This document shows, in pieces, positions 23,911-32,900 of a DNA stretch of 55,712 bases; the stretch's first letter is position 1, and each line of letters opens with the position of its first letter. Source of the stretch: Planctomycetota bacterium (GTDB lineage: Bacteria; Planctomycetota; UBA1135; GCA-002686595). The stretch lies in contig JAPLOF010000021.1 in NCBI GenBank assembly GCA_026692665.1, forward strand, positions 1 through 55,712. Reading direction: 5' to 3'. The notes under the pieces were generated by a model, which was not told the origin of the DNA, searched no databases, and saw only the letters and a program-made list of their open reading frames with translations. A program made the translations under genes and the position numbers.

Positions 23911-25758
23911 TCAGCCGCCGCCGAGCCGCGGCTCGATCGCCGCCGCGCAGTGCAAGCCTCCCGCGCGCCGCTGCGTCTCGCCCGTCGCGACGAGGTCGAT
24001 GCGCACGCGCGGCCCGAAGGCCTCGGCCAGGCGCTGGCGTGCGCGCTCGTCGAGTGGCGCGAAGAGGCCGCCGTAGGCCGGCATCAGGTACCGACCGCGC
24101 AGGTGCAGCCCATTGAGCGGATTCAGGCTGCGTTTCTCGTCCGACAGCCCGGGAACCGCGACGAGCTTCCACCCGAGCCCCGACAGGGCCGAGGCGACCC
24201 GCATGCGGTCGACCTCTCGCCGGCGGAGGGAGGCCAGGTAGGCGAAGGAGTCCGGGTCGATCCCCAGGTCCTCCGCGCTGGCTTCCCCGATCCGCGCCGC
24301 GGTCCAGACGTCCAAGGCCAGGAGGAATCGCTGCAGGTTTCCCACGCCCGAATCGCTCGGACCCGCGGCGAAGCGCTCCGCGAAGTCGAGGGTGAAGCGG
24401 CCGGGCGCGTGCTGCGCACTCTGCAGGAGCGGTCCGACCCGCGCGAAGAACTCGGTCTGGCGATCGGCTTCGAGATCCTCGCCCGCGAGGCGAGCCGCTT
24501 CCTGGTCGAGCAGACCGGCACGGGCCAGCGCATCGAGTCCGCAGTGGATCACCGTTCGCGCGGCCGTTCCCGTGTCGAGCACGCACGCGACGAGCCCCTC
24601 GTCCGTGGCGCGCACCGAGACCTCGAGGTCGATGTGGAACGACACCGCGGGCAGCACGATGCAGCTGTCCACGCCGAACTCGGCGCGGAACGCGGTGAGG
24701 ACTTCGTCGCGCGTCAGGCCCAGCGCGCGGTTGCGCGCGACCTCGGCTTCGCCGACGAGCAGGTAGCGCGTTCCCGTGCGCGGATCGCGGACGGCAATGA
24801 GGTCGCCGCCCTGGAAGAGCAGCGGCGAGAGCCGCACTTCGCGCCCGGTCGCCGCGAAGCCCTCCAGCGCGAGGTTCTCGCTCGGGGCGAAGATCGAACC
24901 GTCCTCGCCGCGGCTGGCGTAGCGCGGCGCGAGCCAGGCGACCCGGGGCGGGCCACCCTTCTCGACGAAGCCGGCTTTCGCGCTGTCTTGCGCCCACTGC
25001 GCCAGGGGCAGCGGCGATTCGACCAGGGTGATCGGCGCGCTCCGTTCTGCGGCGAGCCCGCGCGCTTCGCGCTCGACTCCGTCCAGGTGCTTCGCTTCGA
25101 CGCCCGCGACGATCGCGACGTCGGGGAGCAGGCGCGCCAGGCCGCGCAGGACGTCCATCGCGCCGCCTTCGCCGGGCTTGGCGTAGTCGGTCGCGCTGGA
25201 GATCTGCAGGCGCACGGCCGCGGCGTCGGCTTCGCCGCTCTCGGTCGCGATGCGCCAGCCGGGGATGGTCGGCGGGAAGGCGAACGGCAGGGCGGCCAGG
25301 TCGGCGGTGATCGACGCGGCGTCCCGGCCGGCGGCGAGCTCGCGCGCGACGCGCTCCGCCAGCGGCTCGTCGCCGGGCGCGCGCCAGCACGCGAGCAGAT
25401 CGACGGGCAGCCCGGCGCGCTCGAGCCGCTCCGCGACCGTCGCTGCCGCTGCGGCCCCCGGCCCGAGGTCCGCGACCGCCGCGACGAGCGTCGCGCGCAG
25501 TCCGTCGCGCGCGAGCTTCATGGCGATCGACCGCGCCGCGCGCGCGTCGGGACCTTCCACCGCGTGGAGCACGAGCGGGTCCCCCGCGCGATCGAGCACG
25601 GGCGCGCGGAAGCCGCGCAAGCTCGGGCGCTGATCCGCAGAGGCACGCCACGTGTCGAGCCGCGCCGCATCCAGCGTGGGGCGCAGCACGAGGACCTTGT
25701 CGTCGGTCGGCGCCGCGAAGGCGGAGCCGAGGAGGGCGAGGACGCCGGCGAGGATCAT
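23911..25758 (-). CDS. Exported guanidine-modifying-enzyme (deiminase/amidinotransferase) fold protein
   Basis: A 615-residue protein. A signal peptide (MILAGVLALLGSAFAA) precedes an N-terminal alpha/beta region (20-235) with no recognised family. The C-terminal half carries a pattern like agmatine and peptidylarginine deiminases: PLAQWAQDSA with Asp258, LLFQGGDLIAV (GGD 317-319), GLTRDEVLTAF, LPAVSFHIDLEVSVR with His375 and Asp377, and RRAGGLHCAAAIEP with Cys604 as the likely nucleophile. Such Asp/His/Cys sets act on guanidine groups of arginine or its derivatives. The substrate here is unknown and export is unusual for small-molecule deiminases. The ATG overlaps the stop of the upstream membrane-protein gene (ATGA). 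Family assignment rests on motif order only. Confidence 0.65.
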   Translation of the reverse strand: MILAGVLALLGSAFAAPTDDKVLVLRPTLDAARLDTWRASADQRPSLRGFRAPVLDRAGDPLVLHAVEGPDARAARSIAMKLARDGLRATLVAAVADLGPGAAAAATVAERLERAGLPVDLLACWRAPGDEPLAERVARELAAGRDAASITADLAALPFAFPPTIPGWRIATESGEADAAAVRLQISSATDYAKPGEGGAMDVLRGLARLLPDVAIVAGVEAKHLDGVEREARGLAAERSAPITLVESPLPLAQWAQDSAKAGFVEKGGPPRVAWLAPRYASRGEDGSIFAPSENLALEGFAATGREVRLSPLLFQGGDLIAVRDPRTGTRYLLVGEAEVARNRALGLTRDEVLTAFRAEFGVDSCIVLPAVSFHIDLEVSVRATDEGLVACVLDTGTAARTVIHCGLDALARAGLLDQEAARLAGEDLEADRQTEFFARVGPLLQSAQHAPGRFTLDFAERFAAGPSDSGVGNLQRFLLALDVWTAARIGEASAEDLGIDPDSFAYLASLRRREVDRMRVASALSGLGWKLVAVPGLSDEKRSLNPLNGLHLRGRYLMPAYGGLFAPLDERARQRLAEAFGPRVRIDLVATGETQRRAGGLHCAAAIEPRLGGG

Positions 25759-26135
25759 CCCTTGCGCCGCGCGCGCGCCCTCCAGGCGAAGTACCCGAGG
25801 AAGGCGAGGACGGCGACCGCTCCCGCGGCGAGCACGTTCAGGATCGAGCGGAACGGAGTCGGCGCGGCGGGTTCCTGGGCCGGAGCGGCGCTCGGAGCCT
25901 GGACAGCGGGAACGGCGACGACGATGCGGAATGCGTCCTCGAACGAGCTGCGCAGGATGCGATCGGAGAGACGCCGCAGGAGGTCCTCGGGGAGCGCCAG
26001 ATCGGCGACCGTGCCGGAACCCAGGGGCTGCGCCTGGACGTTCGACATGACCTCCTCGAGCTGGGAGCGCTGGGACTCGGGCCCTTGCGGGACCGCGATG
26101 AGCACCAGGAAGCCCGTGAGGAGTTGCGCGGACAT
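25755..26135 (-). CDS. Small membrane protein coupled to the deiminase-fold gene
   Basis: A 126-residue protein. There is a hydrophobic N-terminus (SAQLLTGFLVLIAVPQG), a central soluble part with a helix (LPEDLLRRLSDRILRSSFEDAFRIVVAV), a Pro/Ala linker (80-95) and a C-terminal membrane segment (residues 97-118) ending in basic RARARRKG, so the tail is cytoplasmic and the middle periplasmic. No family was recognised. Upstream lies GGAGG at suitable spacing from ATG 26135. Its stop overlaps the next start by ATGA, so the two products are probably made together and may interact. Confidence 0.7.
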   Translation of the reverse strand: MSAQLLTGFLVLIAVPQGPESQRSQLEEVMSNVQAQPLGSGTVADLALPEDLLRRLSDRILRSSFEDAFRIVVAVPAVQAPSAAPAQEPAAPTPFRSILNVLAAGAVAVLAFLGYFAWRARARRKG

Positions 26136-26284
26136 GCGTTGCCTCCAGTCTGGCGCAGGGGCGCGCTCCTTGCACGCCTGGAAACGACGCGGCGCTCGGG
26201 CGCATGCCGGCGCGAACGTGCCCCGATGGCCCGCGGGCCCGGCGCCCGCGAAACCGCGCGTTTGGGACGGTCTCGCGCGGCTGC

Positions 26285-26290
26285 TAGAAC
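26285..26290 (+). promoter_or_regulatory. TANNNT-like hexamer (TAGAAC), 6 nt before birA
   Basis: TAGAAC lies 6 nt before GTG 26297; the last base deviates from the consensus. Confidence 0.3.
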
Positions 26291-26296
26291 GCTCGG

Positions 26297-27049
26297 GTGG
26301 CGAACGCGCAACCCGTCCGGATCGTGCGACACGGCGTCGTCGATTCGACGTCCGAGCGCGCGTTCGCGGAACTCGCCGCGGGCCGCGCGCGCCACGGCGA
26401 CGTCCACGTGGCGGCTGCGCAGACGAAGGGGCGCGGACGTCTCGGCCGGAACTGGCACAGTCCGGCCGGGGAGGGTCTCTTCGCGAGCTTCGTCCTCCGG
26501 CCGGAACGGGCCTGGAACCCGGCAGCGCTGACGATCGCGCTCGGCCTCGCGACGCTCGACGCCGTGCGCGCGCTGGGGCTCGACGGGGCATCCCTGAAGT
26601 GGCCGAACGACGTCGTCGTGCGCGGCGCGAAGCTCGCGGGCGTGCTGGCCGAGACGCGCGACCTCGATCCGCGGAATCCGGCCTACGTCGCCGGCATCGG
26701 CATCAACGTGCGGCAGAGGGCCTTCCCCCCCGAGCTGTGCGCCGAGCGGCCCGTCACGAGCCTCGCCCTGTGCGGGATCGAGGCGACGGTCGAGGACGCG
26801 CTGCGCGAACTCGTGGAAGCCCTGCCGCGACGCTGCGCGGAGATCGAGGAAGACGTCGGCCGCCTCGAAGCCGATTTCCTGCGTGCCGCCGGCCTGGAGC
26901 GCGGCCACGTGCGCGTCGAGGTGGCTTCGGGGACGATCACGGGCGTGCTGGCGCGGTTCTCCGTCGCGCACGGCATCGCGGTCCGGCGCGAGGCCGAGCC
27001 GGAGGCGCGCTTTGCGCTCGAACACGTGCGCGGACTCGTCGCCGTCTGA
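26297..27049 (+). CDS. birA: Biotin-[acetyl-CoA-carboxylase] ligase
   Basis: A 250-residue enzyme that activates biotin as biotinyl-AMP and attaches it to the carboxyl carrier protein of acetyl-CoA carboxylase. It starts at GTG 26297. The catalytic domain is complete: DSTSERAFAELAAG, the biotinyl-AMP loop TKGRGRLGRNWHSP, LKWPNDVVVRGAKLAGVLAE and YVAGIGINV. A small C-terminal SH3-like domain follows (VEVASGTITGVLARFSVAHGIAV). There is no N-terminal helix-turn-helix, so it is a monofunctional ligase and not a repressor. Confidence 0.93.
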   Translation: MANAQPVRIVRHGVVDSTSERAFAELAAGRARHGDVHVAAAQTKGRGRLGRNWHSPAGEGLFASFVLRPERAWNPAALTIALGLATLDAVRALGLDGASLKWPNDVVVRGAKLAGVLAETRDLDPRNPAYVAGIGINVRQRAFPPELCAERPVTSLALCGIEATVEDALRELVEALPRRCAEIEEDVGRLEADFLRAAGLERGHVRVEVASGTITGVLARFSVAHGIAVRREAEPEARFALEHVRGLVAV

Positions 27050-27099
27050 CTTTCGCGCGGGGAATCGACGACCTCCGTGCTCGAGGCACCCGGGTCGAA

Positions 27100-27105
27100 T
27101 AGAGT
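27100..27105 (+). promoter_or_regulatory. TANNNT -10-like hexamer (TAGAGT), 23 nt before rph
   Basis: TAGAGT precedes ATG 27129 by 23 nt, leaving a leader of about 16 nt that contains GAAAGG. Confidence 0.3.
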
Positions 27106-27128
27106 CCCCGCCCCGAAAGGTCTCCCCG

Positions 27129-27878
27129 ATGCCCCGCCCCGACGGTCGCGCGCCCTCCGATCTGCGCCCCATCTCCTTCCAGCGCGGCTTCACGTCGCGC
27201 GCGCCGGGATCCGTCCTGGCGAGCTTCGGCAACACGCGCGTGCTGTGCACGGCGATGGCCCAGGACGGGGTGCCGCCGTTCCTGCAGGGCCGCGGGAAGG
27301 GCTGGCTGACCGCCGAGTACTCGATGCTGCCGTCGTCGACGGACACGCGGAAGTCGCGCGACCGCGCGGGCAGCACGGACGGCCGCTCCGTCGAGATCCA
27401 GCGCCTGATCGGCCGCGCGCTGCGCGCGGTCGTCGACACGACGCTCTACGGCGAGCGCACGGTCTGGGTGGACTGCGACGTGATCCAGGCCGACGGCGGC
27501 ACGCGCACGTGCGCGATCACGGGTGCGTGGGTCGCCCTGAACGACCTCTTCACCCGGATGGACGAGAAGCGCGTGCTGCGGGCCTGGCCTCTGAAGACCC
27601 AGGTCGCGGCGGTTTCGGTGGGCGTGTTCGAGAAGACGCCGATCACGGACCTGAACTATGCCGAGGACAGCAAGGCCGAGACGGACATGAACCTCGTCAT
27701 GACGGGCGAAGGGAAGTTCATCGAGGTGCAGGGCGCGGCCGAGGGCGCGCCGTTCGACCGCGCCGAGCTCGACACGATGCTGGAGCTCGGGGCGTCGGCC
27801 TGCCAGCGGCTCTTCGAGCTGCAGCGCGAGGCGCTCCAGAGCGGCACGCCGAAGAGCGAGACGCCGAAGCCGAAGTGA
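27129..27878 (+). CDS. rph: Ribonuclease PH
   Basis: A 249-residue phosphorolytic 3'-5' exoribonuclease that trims tRNA 3' ends. Family hallmarks in order: RPDGRAPSDLRPISFQRGF, GSVLASFGNTRVLCTA, GKGWLTAEYSMLPSST, RSVEIQRLIGRALRAVVD, the phosphate-site region VIQADGGTRTCAITGA, AAVSVGVF and LNYAEDSKAETDMNLVMTG. It ends in a Lys/Pro tail. Its stop overlaps the GTG start of the oxygenase (GTGA), giving an rph-oxygenase-pyrophosphatase operon. Confidence 0.95.
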   Translation: MPRPDGRAPSDLRPISFQRGFTSRAPGSVLASFGNTRVLCTAMAQDGVPPFLQGRGKGWLTAEYSMLPSSTDTRKSRDRAGSTDGRSVEIQRLIGRALRAVVDTTLYGERTVWVDCDVIQADGGTRTCAITGAWVALNDLFTRMDEKRVLRAWPLKTQVAAVSVGVFEKTPITDLNYAEDSKAETDMNLVMTGEGKFIEVQGAAEGAPFDRAELDTMLELGASACQRLFELQREALQSGTPKSETPKPK

Positions 27879-28594
27879 GCCGGCCGTCCGACGCGCGTCC
27901 GCTCGAAGAGGCCGATTTCGAGCCGGATTTCCTGGCCGCGTGCCGTGCCCTCGCAGGTGCCCCCGGCGCAAGTCCCATCGGGAGCGCCGTGCGCGAGGTC
28001 CACCCGCGCGTCTACGTGCTGCGGATGCTCCGTCCCGAGGCCTGCCGTCGTCTGCTCGCGGGGATCGACGAGCGCCGTGCCCTCGCGCCGGCGGTGCCGC
28101 CGAACTCGATGCACGACCACGGAGCGCTGCTCGGTCCGCTGGGATTCGACGACCTCCTGGCCGATCTGCGCGAGCACTGGATTGCTCCGCTCGCGGCACG
28201 CCTCCTGCCGGAGTTCGCGGGCCGTGGACTCGACACCCACCACGGGTACCTCGTCGAGTACGCGCACGACCGCGACGAAGAGCTGGGCTTCCACGTCGAC
28301 GACAGCGAGGTGACGCTGAACCTGTGCCTGGGCGACCGCTTCGAGGGCGCCGAGCTCACGATGCTCGGCCTGCGCTGCGACCTGCACCGCCAGTCGCCCG
28401 TGCGCCGCGAGGAGATGTTCGAGCACGTCCACGAGCCCGGACTCGCCGTGTTGCACGCCGGCCGGCACCGCCACCGGGTCGAACCGATCGTGCGGGGTTC
28501 GCGGCGCAATCTGATCCTGTGGTGCCGGAGTTCCGCGCTGCGCGCCGCGGCATCGGGCGCGCTGACCTGCACTCCCTGGTGCGATGCGCGCTAG
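27875..28594 (+). CDS. 2OG-Fe(II) oxygenase (prolyl-hydroxylase-like)
   Basis: A 239-residue protein starting at GTG 27875, which overlaps the rph stop. The double-stranded beta-helix core shows the metal triad LGFHVDDSEVTLNLCL (His140, Asp142) and the distal LHAGRHRHRVEPI (His200), followed by GSRRNLILWCR with an Arg for 2-oxoglutarate binding. The pattern is like that of OGFOD2/P4H-type hydroxylases acting on proteins. The N-terminal 90 residues contain MLRPEACRRLLAGIDE and PNSMHDHG, as in that subgroup. The substrate is unknown; the coupling to rph suggests, but does not show, a link to RNA or ribosome metabolism. Confidence 0.82.
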   Translation: MSRPSDARPLEEADFEPDFLAACRALAGAPGASPIGSAVREVHPRVYVLRMLRPEACRRLLAGIDERRALAPAVPPNSMHDHGALLGPLGFDDLLADLREHWIAPLAARLLPEFAGRGLDTHHGYLVEYAHDRDEELGFHVDDSEVTLNLCLGDRFEGAELTMLGLRCDLHRQSPVRREEMFEHVHEPGLAVLHAGRHRHRVEPIVRGSRRNLILWCRSSALRAAASGALTCTPWCDAR

Positions 28595-28606
28595 GCCGCA
28601 GGCCGG

Positions 28607-28612
28607 TATCGT
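28607..28612 (+). promoter_or_regulatory. TANNNT -10-like hexamer (TATCGT), 12 nt before GTG 28625
   Basis: The spacing to GTG 28625 fits the other examples better than the spacing (57 nt) to the alternative GTG 28670. Confidence 0.3.
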
Positions 28613-28624
28613 GCTTCCCCGGCT

Positions 28625-29308
28625 GTGCCGGCATTCGACCCCCGAAGCTCCGAGCTCCCGGAACACCCAGTGCGCATCCTCCTGGCCAGCGGCAACGCGA
28701 AGAAGCTGCGCGAGCTCAGGCTCGTCCTCGCGGGCGTCGACGTCGAGCTCGCGACGCCGGACTCGATCGGCGGTCTGCCCGACGTCGTCGAGGATCGGCC
28801 GGACTTCCGCGGAAATGCCGCGAAGAAGGCCGTCTCCGCCGCGAGCCATGCGCGGATGTGGGCATTGGCGGACGACTCGGGACTCGAGGTCGACGCGTTG
28901 GGCGGCGCTCCGGGCGTGTTCTCGGCGCGTTTCGCCGGGAAGCACGGCGACGACGCCGCGAACAACCGGCTGTTGCTGGAGCGCCTGGCACACGTCCCCG
29001 ACGGCGAGCGCGGGGCACGTTTCGTGTGCGCCCTGGCGCTGGCTCGGCCTGACGCCTCGCTGGCGCTCGAGGTGACGGGCACCGCGCGCGGCACGATCCT
29101 GCGCGAGCCGCGCGGGACCCACGACTTCGGCTACGACCCGTTGTTCCTGTTCACGGAGCCCGGGTTCGAGCAGACGGGACGCGGATTCGCGGAGCTCGAC
29201 GCCTTCGCGAAGGCCGCGGTGAGCCATCGCGGCCGCGCGCTGCGCGACCTGGCCGCGAAGCTCCCGTTGCTGCTGCGCGCCGGACCCGGGACTCGCGCCG
29301 CGCGATAG
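28625..29308 (+). CDS. rdgB: XTP/dITP pyrophosphatase (RdgB/HAM1)
   Basis: A 227-residue enzyme that hydrolyses non-canonical purine triphosphates (dITP, XTP) to monophosphates. Family motifs: VRILLASGNAKKLRELRLVL, the catalytic FRGNAAKKAVSAA, ALADDSGLEVDALGGAPGVFSARFAG, GTARGTILREPRGTHDFGYDPLFLF and the terminal AELDAFAKAAVSHRGRALRDL. The family usually starts at the first of these, so GTG 28670 (212 residues) is a real alternative. GTG 28625 is given because a TANNNT hexamer precedes it by 12 nt. It is probably co-transcribed with rph and the oxygenase. Confidence 0.92.
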   Translation: MPAFDPRSSELPEHPVRILLASGNAKKLRELRLVLAGVDVELATPDSIGGLPDVVEDRPDFRGNAAKKAVSAASHARMWALADDSGLEVDALGGAPGVFSARFAGKHGDDAANNRLLLERLAHVPDGERGARFVCALALARPDASLALEVTGTARGTILREPRGTHDFGYDPLFLFTEPGFEQTGRGFAELDAFAKAAVSHRGRALRDLAAKLPLLLRAGPGTRAAR

Positions 29309-29338
29309 CCCTCGGGGGGCGGCGAGTGCCTCGCGAAT

Positions 29339-29833
29339 TCAGGCCCGCCGCGGTTTCTTGCGCGCTTGCGCCGGGGCGGACTTCGCGAGCGGGCTCGGGG
29401 ACTTCTTCTTCGCAGGCGAGGCTTTCGTCATCCGGACCGGCTTCTTCGCCTTCGCCGTCTTCAGGATCGCCGCACCGTCGATCGACTGGACCAGCTTCTT
29501 CGGCGCGATGGCGCGGTAGCTCTCTTCGATCCAGGCCTTCAGCAACTCGAGCGGCGGCGTGTCGCCGCGCTGGTACTTGGCGGTGACCCAGCCGTGCTTG
29601 CCCATGCCGTATCCCGTCGGCTCGCACTCGGGGCGGTCGAGCGCGGAGATCGAGGACGCGGGCAGCTTGACGGAGAGCAGGAACGACTCGCCGCCCGCGC
29701 TGTTCCGCCCGAAGAAGAGGAACACCTTGGGGCCGACCTTGGCGACGCGCTCGCCCCAGGGGTGGTCCTCCCACGCGCCGGGCAGGGACAGCGCGTGGGC
29801 GAGCAGGTGTTCGGCCGTGCGGGCGAGGTCCAT
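29339..29833 (-). CDS. MmcQ/YjbR family protein
   Basis: A 164-residue protein. Residues 1-117 match the MmcQ/YjbR (DUF419) fold: LSLPGAWEDHPWGERVAKVGPKVFLFFG, FLLSVKLPASS, YGMGKHGWVTAKY and LELLKAWIEESYRAIAPKKL. The family adopts a CyaY-like fold and is often described as DNA-binding, though function is unclear. The last 45 residues are a Lys/Ala/Pro tail (AKAKKPVRMTKASPAKKK), histone-H1-like and compatible with nucleic-acid binding. ATG 29833 has AAGGA 8 nt upstream. It is convergent with rdgB (30 nt between stops). Confidence 0.82.
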   Translation of the reverse strand: MDLARTAEHLLAHALSLPGAWEDHPWGERVAKVGPKVFLFFGRNSAGGESFLLSVKLPASSISALDRPECEPTGYGMGKHGWVTAKYQRGDTPPLELLKAWIEESYRAIAPKKLVQSIDGAAILKTAKAKKPVRMTKASPAKKKSPSPLAKSAPAQARKKPRRA

Positions 29834-29855
29834 CGGATGTCCTTGCGAGGAGCCG

Positions 29856-29861
29856 AATCTA
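29856..29861 (-). promoter_or_regulatory. TANNNT -10-like hexamer (TAGATT), 22 nt before the MmcQ gene
   Basis: On the minus strand TAGATT lies 22 nt before ATG 29833, with AAGGA in between: a conventional leadered arrangement. Confidence 0.3.
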
Positions 29862-29973
29862 ACGGGAGGAGACCGTGCGGTACGAGGCGGTCGATCGGGA
29901 CGCCTGGGTCCGGCGCGCGCTGCGCGGCGGGCCAACGCGTGCCGATCGCGACGGAAGGCGCGCCGGGCAGCCG

Positions 29974-32900
29974 TCACGGGACCGTCGTCGCATGGATCGA
30001 GAGCGTCCAGCCGACGAGCGTGCCCGTGTCGCTGGACGCCAGGTCGCGCACCCGCAGTCGCCAGACACCCTGGATCGCCTTGCCCGCGAATGCGGCGAGC
30101 GACTGGTTGGGCACGGTGAGCTCGGGGTACTCCGTGTTCACGTCGTCCGCCGAACCACCGGTGCGGTTGTGCAGCAGCACCAGCGTGCCGTCCGGACCGA
30201 TCAAGGCCACCTCCAGGTCGCCCCTGTAGGGGTGTGCGACGTGCACGCGCGCCTGGACCGAAGCCACGGTCCCGGTCCGGGTCACGTCCAGCGTGCTGGT
30301 GACCCCCGTCGTGTTGTTGTCGGGCACCGGCAGGTTTGCCGCCACCGACGATTCCCCGTTGAAGGTGATGCGCCACGAGCTCAGCGTGCCGACGTCGGAC
30401 CCCGCGAGGTCCTGGACGCGGAGCCGCCAGGCGCCCGACGTGTTCTTGCCGACGAACGCCGAGAGCGACTGATGCGGCGACGTCACGATCGCGAACGAGG
30501 TCGTGACGTCGTCCGCGGAACCACCGGTACGGTTGTGCAGGATCCGGGTCGTGCCGTCCGGACCGACGAGGCTGACCACGAGGTCGCCCTCGTAAGGATG
30601 CGGGATCACGGTCGCGACCGCGAGAGAGGCCACGGTGAGCGAGTCGGGCACCTGGATCGTGCTCGTGACGCCGTTGGCATCGTTGTCGGGCACGGCCAGG
30701 TTCGGAGCGATCGAGAACGTCCGTACCCGGTTCGCGGTGTCGCTCGCGGGCTGGATCGTCAGTGCGTACGTCGTGGAACGCGTGAGCACCCCGCTCGTGC
30801 CCGAGACCGTGATCACGTGGATCCCGGCCGGGGCCGAGGCGCCGGCCGTCAGGGTCAGCTTGGAGGACGCGCCGGTGACCGGGTTCACCGAGAACGTGCC
30901 GGTCAAACCAGCGATCGCGGGCGCCATCTGGAGCTTGACGGCTCCGCTGAATCCGCTCTGCCGCGTCACGGTGATCGTCGTCGAGGTCGAAGCGCCCTGC
31001 GTCACGGTCCCCGAGGCCGGCGATGCGGACAGTCCGAAGTCCGGCGTGGGCGCCGGCGCCGAGCCGTTGTAGACGACCAGCGCGAAGTCCTGGTCGGTCG
31101 TGTCGGCGTTGCCGGGGACCCCGTCGCCGGCGATGTTCGTGGCACGGACGACGACCGAGAACGGGCCGCTCGCGCCGGCCGGCAGGAACACGCTCTCGAG
31201 GTTGTTGCGTGCGTCCGCGGCTCCGCCGCTCGCGGAGTACGCGCCGGAATACACGTTACCGCGGTACAGCACGCCGTTGACCGTGACCTCGAGGTCCAGG
31301 TTGTTCACGAAGGCGTTGCCCGTCGTCGCGCCCGGAGCATCGGTCCAAGCCAGCACCACTCGAAATGGAGTGGCGTTGGACGCGATCGTGCCCGTGGCCA
31401 CGTACGTCGAACCGGTGGATCCGAGCACCTGCGACTGGTCCACGCGGATGCGGGGCGCGGAGTCGAATGCGCGACCGAGGTCCACGCGTCCCATGCCCTG
31501 GCTGTTCGACCACAGCGTGTCGTTCGCGCCGACTCCGCTCATGTACGCGGCGCTCGAGACGAGGAAGGCCTTCTGCATGGCCGGACTCGGCGTCCCGAGA
31601 CCGTTGTTCGCGAACCACTGCCGCACGAGCGCGCAAGCTCCGGCCACCGCCGGCGTCGAATGGCTCGTGCCCGACGACCACGCGTACAGTGTCTGCCCGC
31701 CCGGGAAGTACGGGTCGCAGACGCCCGTGCCGTCGTAGCCCGCGGCCCGGCTCGCCGCGCCCTGCACGTGCGTGCCCGGCCCCAGGATCTCGGGCTTGCG
31801 GCGCGCGTCGCTGGTCGGTCCGCGCGAGCTGAACGTCGCCACGTCGCGCGCGTCGTCCGCGTCGCTGTTCCCGAAGCCGCACCCGTCGGTGCCCGTCGGA
31901 CGCCAGTTCTCCCCGGCACCCACGGTGATGACGTTCTTCGCCGTGCCCGGAGGGCGCACCGTGGAAGCCGCCGATCCGTCGTTGCCCGCGGCGAAGACGA
32001 TCGTGAGTTCCTGGTTGCCCGCGACGCCGGACTGTGCGTCGCGCACGGCGGCGTCGTGGGCCTGGGAATCCGTGTCGTAGCCCGTGCCGCTCGTCGCGCC
32101 CCACGAGTTGCTCGAGATGCGCGCGCCCGCCGCGTAGGCCGCGCCGAGGCGCGTGCCGGTCGGCTGCGAGAACACGCCGGCCCCGGAGTTGGAGAAGACC
32201 TTCGTGTTGCCGAGTCCGACCCAGGGGGCGATCCCGAGGCCGTACTGAAACCCGGCGGAATCCTCGAAGTTCGTGCCCGCCGAAGCATTGTAGCCGCCCA
32301 CGATCGACGCGTTGATGTTGCCGTGGCCGGCGCGACCGTCGGCCAGCGCATCGCCGCTGTAGTTGTGGTTGTAGGCGATCCGACTCGCGCCCGCGGCACT
32401 GCCGCCCACACGGAACTCGACGTTCACGTCGCTCGTGCTGCCGCGGTCGACGCCGTCGTCGACGACGTCGACCGCGAACGCGAACGGGTTCGAGGTCCCC
32501 GGGAAGCCCTTGCTCGCGAGCCAGGCCAAGTACGTGGCGCTCGCCGCGCGGATGCCGGCGGGATCGAGATTGCCGGCGACGATCTGCCCCTGCCGTTCGT
32601 CGAGGAGCTTCGTCTCGACCAGCGGCTCGATCGCGAAGACGCGCGGATCGCGGGCCAGTTCGTGGACGTTCGCTCCGTCGAGGACCAGCCGGACGTTCCA
32701 GTACGCGAGCACGGCCTCGGGATCGGAGAGCTGCCGGATGGCACGGCGGCCGATCCTGCGCGCGAAGTCCTCGCCCTCCGCATCGGCGATGACCTGCACC
32801 GTGACCGCGTACGACTGGAAGTCGACGGCCGCGCGCAGCTCGGGGCGCAGCTTGTAGGCCGGTTCGAAGGAGCTCACGGCCAGCACGAAGGCCTCCCCCG

